Below are positions 50,926-61,433 of a DNA stretch of 64,000 nucleotides, in pieces. Position 1 is the stretch's first letter, and each line of letters opens with the position of its first letter. The stretch spans positions 169,103 to 233,102 of the forward strand of contig NZ_LZGK01000001.1 in NCBI RefSeq assembly GCF_001690705.1. The letters are read 5' to 3'. The stretch is from Gilliamella sp. wkB178 (GTDB lineage: Bacteria; Pseudomonadota; Gammaproteobacteria; Enterobacterales; Orbaceae). The position numbers were made by a program, and so were the translations under genes. A model generated the notes under the pieces. It had not been told where the DNA came from, made no database searches, and worked only from the letters and a program-made list of their open reading frames with translations.

Positions 50926-51762
50926 TTAGTCTTGCTCAGCGAGTGTTGCTTGTACAATCCTAAGAGCGTCAAAGGTTTCTTTAACATCATGCACGCGGAT
51001 AATGTGAGCGCCTTTCATAGCGGCAATGACCGCACAAGAAACACTACCAAGCATACGTTCTTGAGGTGGTACATTTAGTACTTGTCCAATCATCGATTTT
51101 CTCGACATACCTACCAACAATGGTAAATTAAAATGCTGGAATCGCTCTAAGGTTGCTAGTAAGCGATAGTTATGAGCTAGGGTTTTACCAAACCCAAAAC
51201 CGGGATCGAGTATGATTTTTTCCCGATCAATTCCAGCATGCATGCAACGGTTAATATGTTGGGCAAAAAATTGGTCGACTTCTTGATAGATATCTTGCTG
51301 ATAGTGGGGTGCATTTTGCATGGTTTTAGGATCCCCTTGCATGTGCATAATACACACGGGTAAGCCTGTGTTTGCTGCGGCCTCAAGTGCGCCTGGTTCG
51401 GTCAATGCTCGGATGTCATTAATTAAATGTGCCCCAGCTTTAGCTGCTTCGCTAATGACTTGCGGTTTAGAAGTATCAACGGATATCCAGACATCAAAGT
51501 AACGGGCTATTTTTTCAACCAGAGGAATAACGCGATTAAGTTCTTCATCCACGGGAACTTCGGCGGCTCCCGGGCGAGTTGATTCGCCCCCAACATCGAT
51601 AAATGTTGCGCCCGCTTGAATCATACTATCCACTCGCCGCATGGCAGCATCAAGATTATTATAATCGCCACCATCAGAAAATGAATCCGGCGTCATATTA
51701 ACAATACCCATTACTTGAGGAAAAGATAGATCCATCACCTGATTTTGAAAACGAATTTCCAT
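50926..51762 (-). CDS. folP: Dihydropteroate synthase
   Basis: FolP condenses p-aminobenzoate with the pterin diphosphate in folate synthesis and is the sulfonamide target. The 278-aa TIM barrel has GIVNMTPDSFSDGG, FIDVGGESTRPGA, LINDIRAL, DPGFGFGK and VGMSRKSMIG. It lies downstream of ftsH on the same strand as in E. coli, but glmM does not follow. Confidence 0.98.
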   Translation of the reverse strand: MEIRFQNQVMDLSFPQVMGIVNMTPDSFSDGGDYNNLDAAMRRVDSMIQAGATFIDVGGESTRPGAAEVPVDEELNRVIPLVEKIARYFDVWISVDTSKPQVISEAAKAGAHLINDIRALTEPGALEAAANTGLPVCIMHMQGDPKTMQNAPHYQQDIYQEVDQFFAQHINRCMHAGIDREKIILDPGFGFGKTLAHNYRLLATLERFQHFNLPLLVGMSRKSMIGQVLNVPPQERMLGSVSCAVIAAMKGAHIIRVHDVKETFDALRIVQATLAEQD

Positions 51763-51908
51763 AATTTGTTGCCTTATTTATGCAGATGTTTAATGTTAGA
51801 TTTAATTAAGTTTCATTAGAAACTAACACCAGAGTATTATGGTTGTAGTAGTGTAGCTTTTATCATTATAAGTTTATTGATTAAATCAACTAATTGTTAC
51901 CGACAAAA

Positions 51909-51926
51909 AACGCGCCGGAGCGCGTT
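51909..51926 (-). terminator. ftsH rho-independent terminator
   Basis: AACGCGC (51909-51915) / GCGCGTT (51920-51926), CGGA loop, T-run on minus (TTTTTTGTCGG), 20 bp past the ftsH stop. It separates ftsH from folP, which must have its own promoter in the rest of the 184-bp gap. Confidence 0.92.
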
Positions 51927-51946
51927 GTTTTTAATCAATAAGGAAA

Positions 51947-53827
51947 TTAATTTTCCGATTCAGGCGGTGTGTTACTGCCTTCGTTAGGAATTTCCTTGGC
52001 TGCTTTTTCGTCATTTTCAGTCCAATCATCTGGTGCACTAATTGGTCTACGAGCAAGTAAATCAGCAACTTGTTTAGAACCGATAGTTTCATATTTCATC
52101 AGTGCATCTTTCATTGCATGGAGCACATCCATATTTTCAGTTAATATTTTGCGCGCTCTTTCAAAGTTACGATCAATAATGAGTTTAACTTCTTCATCGA
52201 TGATACGGGCCGTTTCATCCGAGATATCTTTAGGACGACCATAAGCAGAATTATCATCCATTTCATAGAACAAAGGTCCTAAACGATCAGAAAAGCCCCA
52301 CTGAGTGACCATGGCTCTGGCATATTGGGTTGCTACTTTTATGTCGTTAGAAGCACCGGTTGAGACTTTATCAATGCCATAAATCAATTCTTCAGCAAGT
52401 CTACCACCATATAGAGTAGCGATGTCGCCTTCAAGTTTTTCACGGCTTTCACTAACACGATCACCTTCAGGTAAGAAGAAAGTCACCCCCAAAGCTCGAC
52501 CACGAGGAATAATAGTTACTTTGTGAATAGGATCATGGTCTGGCATTAAGTAACCAATAATTGCATGACCGGCTTCGTGATAAGCGGTTGAAATAAGCTG
52601 TTCTTGAGTCATGGTTAATGAACGGCGTTCGGTACCCATATTAATTTTATCTTTGGCTTCTTCAAATTCATCCATGGTCACTAGGCGTTTATTGCGACGA
52701 GCAGCAAATAAGGCCGCTTCATTAACTAAATTAGCTAATTCAGCACCTGAATAACCTGGTGTACCACGAGCTAACACAGATAGATCTACATCAGAAGCTA
52801 GCGGAACTTTACGAACATGTACCGCCAGAATTTGTTCACGGCCTTTCATGTCTGGTAAACCGATTTGTACTTGGCGATCAAAACGACCTGGGCGAAGTAA
52901 AGCTGGGTCTAAAATATCAACACGGTTAGTTGCCGCAATAATGATAATACCACTATTAGCTTCAAAACCATCCATTTCAACAAGCATTTGGTTAAGAGTT
53001 TGTTCGCGTTCGTCATGACCACCCATTGAACCAGCACCACGTTTACGGCCAACGGCATCAATTTCATCAATAAAGATAATACAAGGTGAATGTTTACGAG
53101 CTTGTTCGAATAAATCACGTACGCGTGAGGCACCTACACCAACAAACATTTCTACAAAGTCAGAACCAGAAATACTAAAAAAAGGTACATTAGCTTCACC
53201 AGCTATGGCCCTTGCGAGTAAGGTTTTACCAGTACCCGGAGGTCCTACCATCAAAATACCTTTCGGAATGCGACCACCGAGTTTTTGGTATTTGCCAGGG
53301 TCACGTAAAAAATCTACTACTTCAGTAACTTCTTGTTTGGCTTCTTCACTGCCGGCAACATCAGCAAATTTGGTTTTAACTTGATCAGGGGTTAACATGC
53401 GAGCTTTGCTTTTACCAACTGACATTGGCCCACCTTTGCCACCACCTTGCATTTGGCGCATCATAAAAATCCAAAAACCAATTAATAAAATAATTGGAAA
53501 CCAAGAAATCAATATACTAGTCAGTAAACTTGGTTTTTCATCTGGGCTACCATAAACAGCAACTTTGTTTACCACTAAATCATCCATCAATTTATCATCA
53601 AAATAAGGGATGTAGGTAACGTAGCTACTATTACTTTTGGTGGTGGCAACAATTTCACGCCCATTAATACGAACTTCTTGGAGTTTACCACTAGCGATGT
53701 CTGAATTAAATTGGGTATAATTGACTTGAGGTCCACTGTTAGATATTGAACTAAATTGGTTAAATACAGCAATCAATACTACAGCGATAATTCCCCAGAT
53801 CAGTAGATTCTTTACCATGTCGTTCAA
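51947..53827 (-). CDS. ftsH: ATP-dependent zinc metalloprotease FtsH
   Basis: A membrane-anchored AAA+ protease degrading LpxC, sigma-32 and damaged membrane proteins. The 626-aa protein has two N-terminal membrane segments ([34 protein letters not shown]). Walker A is GPPGTGKT, Walker [12 protein letters not shown], and the second region of homology follows. The zinc motif is HEAGH. It lies 77 bp downstream of rlmE in the conserved rlmE-ftsH pair. Confidence 0.98.
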   Translation of the reverse strand: MNDMVKNLLIWGIIAVVLIAVFNQFSSISNSGPQVNYTQFNSDIASGKLQEVRINGREIVATTKSNSSYVTYIPYFDDKLMDDLVVNKVAVYGSPDEKPSLLTSILISWFPIILLIGFWIFMMRQMQGGGKGGPMSVGKSKARMLTPDQVKTKFADVAGSEEAKQEVTEVVDFLRDPGKYQKLGGRIPKGILMVGPPGTGKTLLARAIAGEANVPFFSISGSDFVEMFVGVGASRVRDLFEQARKHSPCIIFIDEIDAVGRKRGAGSMGGHDEREQTLNQMLVEMDGFEANSGIIIIAATNRVDILDPALLRPGRFDRQVQIGLPDMKGREQILAVHVRKVPLASDVDLSVLARGTPGYSGAELANLVNEAALFAARRNKRLVTMDEFEEAKDKINMGTERRSLTMTQEQLISTAYHEAGHAIIGYLMPDHDPIHKVTIIPRGRALGVTFFLPEGDRVSESREKLEGDIATLYGGRLAEELIYGIDKVSTGASNDIKVATQYARAMVTQWGFSDRLGPLFYEMDDNSAYGRPKDISDETARIIDEEVKLIIDRNFERARKILTENMDVLHAMKDALMKYETIGSKQVADLLARRPISAPDDWTENDEKAAKEIPNEGSNTPPESEN

Positions 53828-53904
53828 AAGAAAAACCTCTCATAAAAATTAACAGTTACGACTAAAAAATATTAAGTAATGTTACTACAAAATTCTGCAA
53901 CTGG

Positions 53905-54531
53905 CTACTTCATCCCCATTGCTACAATATAAACTTCTCGCGACCGTGCTCGAGAGGCTTCTGGTTTACGAATTTTGACAGTTTTAAATAATGAACGCAC
54001 CTCTTTGAGATATTCTTCAAAGCCTTCCCCTTGAAACACTTTCACAATGAAATTGCCATTGGGAGCAAGTACATCTTTACACATATCCAAAGCCAGTTCT
54101 ACCAGATACATGGCTTTGGGAATATCTACTGCCGGTTGCCCACTCATATTGGGTGCCATGTCAGACATGACTACTTGTACTTTTTCGTCACCCACACGTT
54201 CAAGTAACGCCTTTAAAACCGCTTCATCGCGAAAATCACCTTGCAAAAAATCCACACCAACAATCGGATCCATTGGCAATAAGTCACAAGCAATAATGCG
54301 ACCTTTATTGCCAATAAGTGAAGCAACGTATTGTGACCACCCACCAGGTGCTGCGCCTAAATCAACAACGGTAATGCCAGGTTTAAATAATTTGTCAGTT
54401 TTTTGTATTTCTTCTAGTTTAAACCAAGCTCTTGATCGTAGTCCTTTTTTTTGTGCTTGCTGTACAAAGCGATCTTTAAAATGCTCATTAAGCCAACGGG
54501 TTGAGCTTGCCGAGCGTTTTTTATTACTCAC
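53905..54531 (-). CDS. rlmE: 23S rRNA 2'-O-methyltransferase RlmE
   Basis: RlmE (FtsJ/RrmJ) methylates U2552 of 23S rRNA at a late 50S assembly step. The 208-aa protein has the catalytic tetrad Lys-Asp-Lys-Glu in [32 protein letters not shown] and [11 protein letters not shown], and a SAM motif ([15 protein letters not shown]). It heads rlmE-ftsH and is divergent from yhbY, as in E. coli. Confidence 0.98.
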   Translation of the reverse strand: MSNKKRSASSTRWLNEHFKDRFVQQAQKKGLRSRAWFKLEEIQKTDKLFKPGITVVDLGAAPGGWSQYVASLIGNKGRIIACDLLPMDPIVGVDFLQGDFRDEAVLKALLERVGDEKVQVVMSDMAPNMSGQPAVDIPKAMYLVELALDMCKDVLAPNGNFIVKVFQGEGFEEYLKEVRSLFKTVKIRKPEASRARSREVYIVAMGMK

Positions 54532-54629
54532 AACTAATAAATCCTTAAGGTTAAAGTGGCCACTTCATTGATTACTCATATATATAAGGGTAAAATAACA
54601 GAATTACAACTTAATGTGATAAAAAATTA

Positions 54630-54923
54630 ATGAATTTATCTAATAGACAAAAACAATTTTTAAAAGGTGAAGCTCATCATTTAAAACCTGTGGTAATGAT
54701 TGGTGCTAATGGGTTTACCGAAGGGGTGTTAGCAGAAATTGAAAATGCTTTGAATTTTCATGAACTAATCAAAATTAAAATAGCAGCAGAAGATCGCGAA
54801 ACTAAAAAACTGATTTGTGATGCGATTATTCGGGAAACTAAAGCTGAGTCAGTACAACAAGTTGGTTCTATTTTTACCATATTTAGACCAAGTGAAGACA
54901 AGAAGATTACTTTACCAAAATAA
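54630..54923 (+). CDS. yhbY: Ribosome-associated RNA-binding protein YhbY
   Basis: A 97-aa CRM-domain protein associated with pre-50S particles. It has the characteristic LKGEAHHLKPVVMIGANGFTEGVLAEIENAL with a GxxG-type loop, and LIKIKIAAEDRETKK. It is divergent from rlmE (98-bp gap) and convergent with greA, with a strong shared terminator between. Confidence 0.96.
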   Translation: MNLSNRQKQFLKGEAHHLKPVVMIGANGFTEGVLAEIENALNFHELIKIKIAAEDRETKKLICDAIIRETKAESVQQVGSIFTIFRPSEDKKITLPK

Positions 54924-54930
54924 AGTTATA

Positions 54931-54959
54931 AAAAAACAGGGCAGATAACCCTGTTTTTT
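54931..54959. terminator. Bidirectional terminator between yhbY and greA
   Basis: AAAAAACAGGG / CCCTGTTTTTT with a 7-nt loop, symmetrical A and T runs, placed between the two convergent stop codons. Confidence 0.95.
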
Positions 54960-54980
54960 GGTATTATACAAATTGTAACT

Positions 54981-55457
54981 TTAAATATAGTCGACTTTAA
55001 CTATATCAAATTCTACCTCACCACCAGGCGTTTTAATGTGTACAGTGTCGCCATCTTCTTTACCAATTAAACCTCGGGCAATAGGTGAATTAACCGAAAT
55101 TAAATTTTGTTTGTAATCAGCTTCATCATCGCCGACAATTCGATAGGTCGTTTCTTCATCCGTATCAACATTGATGACGGTGACCGTTGCCCCAAAAATA
55201 ATACGTCCGGTATTTTTTACTTTGGTTACATCAATAATTTGTGCTTGCGATAACTTAGTTTCAATTTCTTGAATGCGACCTTCACAAAAACCTTGTTGTT
55301 CTCGCGCTGCATGATATTCAGCATTTTCTTTTAAGTCACCATGCGCTCTAGCTTCGGCTATAGCTGCTGTAATTTGGGGTCTTTTGACATTTTTTAATTC
55401 TTCGAGTTCGGCGCGTAATAATTCGGCCCCTCTCACTGTCATTGGGATTTGTTGCAT
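54981..55457 (-). CDS. greA: Transcription elongation factor GreA
   Basis: GreA rescues backtracked RNA polymerase by stimulating transcript cleavage. It has 158 aa with an N-terminal coiled coil carrying the acidic tip ([19 protein letters not shown]) and a C-terminal FKBP-like domain ([34 protein letters not shown]). It is a single gene convergent with yhbY. Confidence 0.98.
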   Translation of the reverse strand: MQQIPMTVRGAELLRAELEELKNVKRPQITAAIAEARAHGDLKENAEYHAAREQQGFCEGRIQEIETKLSQAQIIDVTKVKNTGRIIFGATVTVINVDTDEETTYRIVGDDEADYKQNLISVNSPIARGLIGKEDGDTVHIKTPGGEVEFDIVKVDYI

Positions 55458-55684
55458 CTTTGTTTGCTCCCGTTTTATTTATCGTAAATAAAAAACAACT
55501 TGCCCTCATCTTGTTTAAGAAAGGGATAGTAATCGATTCCATTTGTTATATTAAAGACATAATTGTCTATAACGATATAATAACTGTAAAACTGACTTAA
55601 CCACAAATCATTTATGCTGAAAAAAGGTGCTATTTTAATTATAATGAGTTAAGGTAACCCAATCTTTAATAATTTAATTAATTT

Positions 55685-57289
55685 ATGCGCCGATTACGAT
55701 TTTACATAATTACTTTATTAACCGTTGTTAGTGTTTTGGTTTTGCTATCATATTTATTGATATCAACTTCATTTGTCGCTCAACTAGTTAGTCAGCAATT
55801 ATCTAAATTAACATCATACTCAATCTCAATTGGTAAGATACATTATTCTGTTAATAATTTTTATGAATTAGTATTAGATGATGTCGTTATCAGTGATAAA
55901 AATCAAGAACAAGAAATAACAACTATACCAAAATTAATTATTGGGCTAGATAAAGATAATATTTGGCAGTTGCATCATTTTAATTCTATTACCGTTATTA
56001 ATGGTGTGATTAATGATACAGGTAATCGTAAGTATGATATTTCGGCAAATTTGTTAAATCTTGTTGATTCTACGGTTAATCTTTCACTCAATAATGAAAA
56101 AGACAAGTTTTCTTTTCAACAAATTAATGGGGCAATTAAACCTTTTGCTTTATCTAAACAAGGTAAGTATCAATTTGATTTGTCCTCACAGCAAGTATTG
56201 TTTAATCAAACCCCAATAAAGTCGGTGTTAGTTCAAGGATTCTATCAAGATGGTGTTACTTCTATTACTAATTTAGGCGGTAATATTAATAATGGTTTTT
56301 TTGTTAGCAAATTAAAAATCTTAGCTGACAATAGGTTAGATATCGACCAATTAAAAATTAATAATGTTCATGTTCAATTAAATGACGATAACGATATTGA
56401 GCAATTACCTACTATTTTTTCAAAGTTCACCATTCATCAATTTTCGATGTTTGATAGCACTATACAGTTACCCTCAATAACAATTGAAAAAGGGAATATT
56501 GAGGCGACTAATATAGCTTATGATAAGCAATGGAACTTAGGGCAAAGTTCGCTAGTTTTCGATGCTGAGAAAATGGTTTGGCATAATGAGGTCTTTTCAT
56601 CAGTATTATTACAATTAAAATCACAAAATAATATATTCACCATTGAAAAAGCTATCGCCTCTTGGAGTAGGGGTAACTTTAATTTTTCTGGAATTTGGCA
56701 AGATAATCAATTAAAACTTGATCAGCTAACTTTTTCTGATGTGGATTATCAACTCCCCGAAAAATTTGAAACAGTGATATTGCCGGATATATTTAACCAA
56801 GTTGTAATTAATAAACTAACTGTTTTGCCAAGTATATTGATTAGAACCTATCCTGATTATCCGTTTACTTTAGTTAATTTTCAAATTTCTGGTACCGATG
56901 TAACTTTAGTGCAAGACAAAAAATTAGGATTATATGCAGGGACTTTATTTTTTAAAGCTGAAAGAGGATCTATTAATAGAATAGATATTAAGTATCCTGA
57001 TTTGGCAGTTAATTTTGATTCTCAGGGCCAGTCTTTATTAAGTTTTAGTACTTTAATTAATGGTGGAATGGTTGAATCAACGGCACTTATTAATCCTTCC
57101 AAAACAGAATTTCTATCTTTGAAATTTACTGCCTATAATATTACAAGTTCATTGTTAAATGAATGGAAATTAATTAAACAACCGCCTAAAGCAATCAATT
57201 ATTCTGTTGATTTACATGGTGATATTGTGCCATTTGGTTTTTCCGGTACTTTTTCCGCTGATGGTAATGATTATGTCATTACCCCATAA
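55685..57289 (+). CDS. AsmA-like membrane-anchored envelope protein
   Basis: A 534-aa protein. It has one N-terminal membrane helix (RLRFYIITLLTVVSVLVLLSYLLIST) followed by a long periplasmic, beta-strand-rich region (many short repeats such as LTFSDVDYQLP, LVNFQISGTDVTL). This fits AsmA/YicH-type proteins, which act in envelope lipid homeostasis. Family assignment rests on architecture more than a signature motif. It precedes hslR by 108 bp. Codon use is as A+T-rich as the rest. Confidence 0.65.
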   Translation: MRRLRFYIITLLTVVSVLVLLSYLLISTSFVAQLVSQQLSKLTSYSISIGKIHYSVNNFYELVLDDVVISDKNQEQEITTIPKLIIGLDKDNIWQLHHFNSITVINGVINDTGNRKYDISANLLNLVDSTVNLSLNNEKDKFSFQQINGAIKPFALSKQGKYQFDLSSQQVLFNQTPIKSVLVQGFYQDGVTSITNLGGNINNGFFVSKLKILADNRLDIDQLKINNVHVQLNDDNDIEQLPTIFSKFTIHQFSMFDSTIQLPSITIEKGNIEATNIAYDKQWNLGQSSLVFDAEKMVWHNEVFSSVLLQLKSQNNIFTIEKAIASWSRGNFNFSGIWQDNQLKLDQLTFSDVDYQLPEKFETVILPDIFNQVVINKLTVLPSILIRTYPDYPFTLVNFQISGTDVTLVQDKKLGLYAGTLFFKAERGSINRIDIKYPDLAVNFDSQGQSLLSFSTLINGGMVESTALINPSKTEFLSLKFTAYNITSSLLNEWKLIKQPPKAINYSVDLHGDIVPFGFSGTFSADGNDYVITP

Positions 57290-57397
57290 AATTGATTTTT
57301 CACAAAAAGTCCTTATATAATTTGCAAAGACATTTTAGGTAATATATATATATTTTAGTGGCAAATCAACGTATGAATAAGCTCACTTGAGGAAGTA

Positions 57398-57796
57398 ATG
57401 GATTCTATCAGGCTAGATAAATGGTTATGGGCAGCAAGATTTTATAAGACTCGATCTCTTGCTCGCGAAATGGTGGATGGTGGTAAGGTTCATTATAATG
57501 GGCAACGGACTAAACCAAGTAAAATTGTTGAAGTAGGCGCTATTTTAACCCTTCGCCAGGGTTCCGATCTTAAAACAATTCAAATTTTAGCAATTAGTGA
57601 ACAACGCCGACCAGCAATAGAAGCCCAATTACTTTATCAAGAAACCGAAGAGAGTATTACTAAACGAGAAAAAATAGCTGAGGCACGAAAACTCAACGCA
57701 TTAACTATGCCGCATCCTGATCGTAAACCAGATAAAAAAGAGCGGCGTAATTTACTTAAATTTAAACATGAACGACAACAAAGTGATAATAATTAA
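57398..57796 (+). CDS. hslR: Heat-shock protein Hsp15 (ribosome-associated)
   Basis: Hsp15 binds free 50S subunits carrying stalled nascent chains. The 132-aa protein has an N-terminal S4 RNA-binding domain ([43 protein letters not shown]) and a charged C-terminal tail. Its stop overlaps the hslO start (TAATG), so the two are coupled as in E. coli hslRO. Confidence 0.97.
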   Translation: MDSIRLDKWLWAARFYKTRSLAREMVDGGKVHYNGQRTKPSKIVEVGAILTLRQGSDLKTIQILAISEQRRPAIEAQLLYQETEESITKREKIAEARKLNALTMPHPDRKPDKKERRNLLKFKHERQQSDNN

Positions 57797-58659
57797 TGGA
57801 TACTTTAAATCGATTTTTATTTGATAATCATCCTATTCGTGGGGAACTTACTCGGCTTGAAGATACCTATCAGGCGATTTTAGATGATCATAATTACCCT
57901 ATTGCGGTGCAAAAGTTACTAGGTGAATTATTGGTGGTTACTAGTTTATTGACAGCAACTTTAAAGTTTGAAGGAGATATAGCGGTACAGTTGCAAGGTG
58001 ATGGGGCGCTTAAACTTGCGGTAGTCAATGGTAATAACCAGCAACAATTGCGTGGTGTTGCTCGCGTGAATGGTGAAATTGCGGATAATGCGACATTAAA
58101 AGATATGGTTGGTAATGGTTATATTGTAATTACTATTACACCCAAAAATGGTGAACGTTATCAAGGTATTGTTGGATTAGAAAAAGATACTTTGATTGGG
58201 TGTATCGAAAACTATTTTGTGCAATCTGAGCAATTACCTACACGCTTATTTGTGAAAACGGGTGTCCATAATAATAAGCCTATAGCTGCCGGTATTTTAC
58301 TACAAGTTTTACCAAATGATGAGAATACCGAGGAATCGTTTGTACATCTTAGTACATTGACTGAAACAATTACTGGTAGTGAGCTGTTTCAATTACCTGC
58401 TGATGAGATTCTCTATCGTTTATATAATCAAGAACAAGTTCGCCTTTTTGAAACGCATCAAATTACCTTTAAATGCATCTGTTCTCGTCAACGTTGTGAA
58501 GATAGTTTAATGACATTATCTGCAGAGGAAATTGATCAGATCTTAAATGAAGAAGGTGGCAAGATTGATATGCATTGTGATTATTGCAGTAAACATTATT
58601 TATTCGACGCGATTGATATTGCAGAGTTAAAAAACAAACAACACACAAACTATCATTAA
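57796..58659 (+). CDS. hslO: Redox-regulated chaperone Hsp33
   Basis: Hsp33 is a zinc-bound holdase activated by oxidation. The 287-aa protein has the N-terminal folding domain and the C-terminal redox switch. The four zinc cysteines occur as CxC (KCICSRQRC) and CxxC ([11 protein letters not shown]). A third Cys in the first motif (SRQRCEDSL) is as in E. coli. It is the second gene of hslRO. Confidence 0.97.
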   Translation: MDTLNRFLFDNHPIRGELTRLEDTYQAILDDHNYPIAVQKLLGELLVVTSLLTATLKFEGDIAVQLQGDGALKLAVVNGNNQQQLRGVARVNGEIADNATLKDMVGNGYIVITITPKNGERYQGIVGLEKDTLIGCIENYFVQSEQLPTRLFVKTGVHNNKPIAAGILLQVLPNDENTEESFVHLSTLTETITGSELFQLPADEILYRLYNQEQVRLFETHQITFKCICSRQRCEDSLMTLSAEEIDQILNEEGGKIDMHCDYCSKHYLFDAIDIAELKNKQHTNYH

Positions 58660-58675
58660 TATTAGTCAATAAAAA

Positions 58676-58706
58676 TACCACTAAGATCCGTATATCTATA
58701 GTGGTA
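58676..58706. terminator. Terminator between hslO and trmO
   Basis: TACCACTA (58676-58683) / TAGTGGTA (58699-58706), 15-nt loop, with a T-rich tract on the minus strand (TATTTTTATT). It lies 16 bp after hslO and can serve both convergent genes. The other ~200 bp up to trmO is A+T-rich with nothing recognised. Confidence 0.7.
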
Positions 58707-58913
58707 AAATTGAAATATAGGAATAATAATTCCGCTGTTAATCTAACAAAATAATTGTATTTTTCCAACATTTTTTATATGGTTTAGATAATAAATTTGT
58801 AAAGAAACTTTACAAAACTTTTTGTTATATTTTCTCTGTAAAATATCATTTATAATCAATTTGTTATAATTTTTAGTCATACTAAATAGTTATAATTTAT
58901 ATTAAAAATTAAT

Positions 58914-59627
58914 TCAGTAGATCTTATTTTCGTCAATATCAATAACTGTTGCTTGTTGATTAGTTATTTGCCATTTAATATTAAAATGATACAGAGTAAT
59001 ACCGTAAGTTTGTTGATCAAGGTTACTTTGTTTGTAAGCTGGTCTTGGATCCTGAGCAATAACTTGAGTTATTAATTCAGCTAATTGAGGGTGTTTATTT
59101 TGGTATATAGCAAGTTGGTTTAGTGCAGAGGTTGAAAATTCAACTGTTAATTTTTGTTCGGGAACTGATTGTGCATACCCGGCATTTGCTTCAGGGTAAC
59201 TATCACAGTAAGGAAGATACGGTTTGATATCAATAATTGGAGTGCCATCGATTAAGTCAAGGCTACCTAATTTTAAAATTATTTGCTTCTTTTCAAGGAC
59301 AATATCTTTTAACTCTACCGCCGATAATCCAATATGATTCGGTCTGAAGGGTGATCTGGTAGCGAATACTCCTAAGGTTTTATTGCCTCCCAAGCGAGGA
59401 GGACGGACGGTCAGTCGCCATTTTTTAGGATCAATTTGATGAAATTGAAATAATAGCCATAAGTGTGAAAATTGTTCTAAGCCTTTTATACAGTTAGGAT
59501 CGTTAAATGGTGGTAGTAAATGTAGTTCACCTTGTCCAGCCAGGACTAAATTAGGCTGCCTGGGGACAGCAAATTTTTCATTATAAGGAGAGTGAATAAT
59601 TCCGATAGGATTAATTGAATAAGTCAT
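58914..59627 (-). CDS. trmO: tRNA (adenine-N6)-methyltransferase TrmO
   Basis: TrmO (TsaA/YaeB) methylates the N6 of t6A37 in tRNA-Thr. The 237-aa beta-barrel enzyme has the family signatures (IGIIHSPYNEKFAVPRQPNL, LFQFHQ, VRPPRLGGNKTLGVFATRSPFRPNHIGLSAVEL, IDIKPYLPY). It precedes metQIN as in E. coli, but rcsF, which lies between them in E. coli, is missing. Confidence 0.95.
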   Translation of the reverse strand: MTYSINPIGIIHSPYNEKFAVPRQPNLVLAGQGELHLLPPFNDPNCIKGLEQFSHLWLLFQFHQIDPKKWRLTVRPPRLGGNKTLGVFATRSPFRPNHIGLSAVELKDIVLEKKQIILKLGSLDLIDGTPIIDIKPYLPYCDSYPEANAGYAQSVPEQKLTVEFSTSALNQLAIYQNKHPQLAELITQVIAQDPRPAYKQSNLDQQTYGITLYHFNIKWQITNQQATVIDIDENKIY

Positions 59628-59701
59628 GATGTTTAAGTTAGCTATTAATTATGCTTATTTTGATATAAAGTTTGGATAATTCAACTTATTCTAGTTATTA
59701 T

Positions 59702-59725
59702 TTCCGCCGGCTATCGCCGACGGAA
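59702..59725 (-). terminator. metQ terminator
   Basis: TTCCGCCGGC (59702-59711) / GCCGACGGAA (59716-59725), 10 bp with one G-U pair and a 4-nt loop, 29 bp past the metQ stop. It is the most G+C-rich hairpin nearby; the T-tract is weak. Confidence 0.7.
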
Positions 59726-59754
59726 TTTATCAAGCTTAATATATTTGTAGATTG

Positions 59755-60657
59755 TTACCAACCACGAATAGCGCCACCATTAAAAATTTGGTCAGCCTTT
59801 TGGGCTACGGCATCGGTTTGGTATGCTTTAACAAAGTTTTTGATATTTTCATTATCTTTATCTGCGTCTCGCGCTACGATAATATTAACATATGGTGATT
59901 CTTTATCTTCCACAAAAATACCATCTTTGCTAGGAGTTAGATTTGCTTGTCCAGCAAAAGCATTATTAATAATAGCGAGATCTACTTGAGCGTCATCCAA
60001 GGAACGAGGTAACATTGGGGCTTCAAGTTCTACTATTTTATAGTTATATGGATTGCTAGTAATATCAAGGACAGTCGGCAATAAGCCTTTGGATTTATCA
60101 ACGGTAATCATGCCTTCATGTTCCAGTAAAAGTAAGGCTCGGCCTAAATTAGTAGGATCATTTGGAATGGCTATCGTTGCATTGGCTGGTATAAAGAAAG
60201 TTTCACCACGTGGTGAAGTCACTTTAACTCCAGATTCTGTATCGGCTACTGTTTCGACAGGTTTTAGTTTGTGTGAATAGCTAGCAATTGGGTAAACAAA
60301 TGAGTTACCGACAACGGTTAATTTATAACCACGCTCTTTCATTTGTTCGTCTAAATAAGGTTTATGTTGAAAAGCATTAACATCAATTAAACCATCATTT
60401 AATGCTTGATTTGGTGTAACATAATCATTGAAAATAACTAGATCCACATCTAGTTTGTAAAGATCTTTAGCTTGTTGTTTAGCCACTTCCGCAACTTCTT
60501 GTTCCGGGCCTGAAATAACTCCTACTTTAATAGTGCTTACTTTAGCTGGTTCTGCGGGTTTATTCTCTGTAGCTGCTGGTTGTTTATTATTGTCACAACC
60601 AGTTAAAAAAAATGCACTCACCAATGAGGTAACAAGTGCTAGCTTTTTAATTGACAT
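59755..60657 (-). CDS. metQ: D/L-methionine-binding lipoprotein MetQ
   Basis: The substrate-binding lipoprotein of the MetNIQ ABC importer. The signal peptide ends in the lipobox FLTGC with Cys21. The NlpA domain follows (VGVISGPEQEVAEVAKQQAKDLYKLDVDLVIFNDYVTPNQALNDG, DVNAFQHKPYLDEQ). ATG at 60657 with GGAG at 60668-60665 is the natural start; an in-frame TTG at 60669 overlaps that Shine-Dalgarno. It is the third gene of metNIQ. Confidence 0.96.
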   Translation of the reverse strand: MSIKKLALVTSLVSAFFLTGCDNNKQPAATENKPAEPAKVSTIKVGVISGPEQEVAEVAKQQAKDLYKLDVDLVIFNDYVTPNQALNDGLIDVNAFQHKPYLDEQMKERGYKLTVVGNSFVYPIASYSHKLKPVETVADTESGVKVTSPRGETFFIPANATIAIPNDPTNLGRALLLLEHEGMITVDKSKGLLPTVLDITSNPYNYKIVELEAPMLPRSLDDAQVDLAIINNAFAGQANLTPSKDGIFVEDKESPYVNIIVARDADKDNENIKNFVKAYQTDAVAQKADQIFNGGAIRGW

Positions 60658-60671
60658 AAGTTTCTCCAAAA

Positions 60672-61433
60672 TTAGTGATGAGTAACGCGTTTAACGATAG
60701 TATTGCCAATGAATTGAATTATAAAGACAATAACAATTAATATAACTAAAACTGTATTCATTATAGCAGGCTTATAGCCATTATAACCATATTGAATTGC
60801 CAGTTGCCCTAATCCACCAGCGCCAACTGCACCAGCCATTGCAATATAGCCGGTTAAAGTAATAAGTGTGATAGTCATGCTATTAACAATCACGGGTAAT
60901 GATTCAGGTAATAAAACCTTATATATGATTTGTAGTGGTGTTGCTCCCATAGATCGAGCTGCTTCTATCAGGCCTTTAGGTACATCAAGCAATGCATTTT
61001 CAATCATACGAGCAATCAAAGGTGCTACACCAATACTTAATGGTACAATGGCTGCTTGTTTTCCAATAAAAGTACCTATTAAAAAAGTAGTAAAAGGAAT
61101 AATCCAAACTATTAAAATAATAAAAGGTATTGAACGAAATATATTGGTAATAAATGAGATGATACTATTGGCTGAGTAACACTCTAATATTTGTCCTTTG
61201 CGAGTGGTATATAATAAGATGCCTATGGGTAGTCCAAGGACGGTTCCCCAAAAACCAGATAAAATAACCATATACAGTGTTTCATCTGTAGCTTGTGCCA
61301 TTTTAAATAACATAGCTTCATTAAAACCATTAAATGAAGAACAAAATGCAACAAAATCAGCCCAAAAATGAAATTCGGTTAAATATCGAAATAATGATTC
61401 AAATGGTTTGAATGAAGGTAAAAAATCAAGCAT
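60672..61433 (-). CDS. metI: Methionine ABC transporter permease MetI
   Basis: The membrane subunit of the importer, with permease motifs [19 protein letters not shown] ([20 protein letters not shown]), the EAA loop ([27 protein letters not shown]) and [17 protein letters not shown]. At 253 aa it carries ~36 extra N-terminal residues relative to E. coli MetI (217 aa). The start overlaps the metN stop by 8 bp, which supports it. An internal ATG 40 codons in would give the short form. Confidence 0.94.
   Translation of the reverse strand: MLDFLPSFKPFESLFRYLTEFHFWADFVAFCSSFNGFNEAMLFKMAQATDETLYMVILSGFWGTVLGLPIGILLYTTRKGQILECYSANSIISFITNIFRSIPFIILIVWIIPFTTFLIGTFIGKQAAIVPLSIGVAPLIARMIENALLDVPKGLIEAARSMGATPLQIIYKVLLPESLPVIVNSMTITLITLTGYIAMAGAVGAGGLGQLAIQYGYNGYKPAIMNTVLVILIVIVFIIQFIGNTIVKRVTHH

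Noticed and set aside
58469..58771. 100-aa minus-strand open frame over the end of hslO
   Set aside because: Antisense shadow of hslO. The Hsp33 zinc cysteines prove the plus frame.
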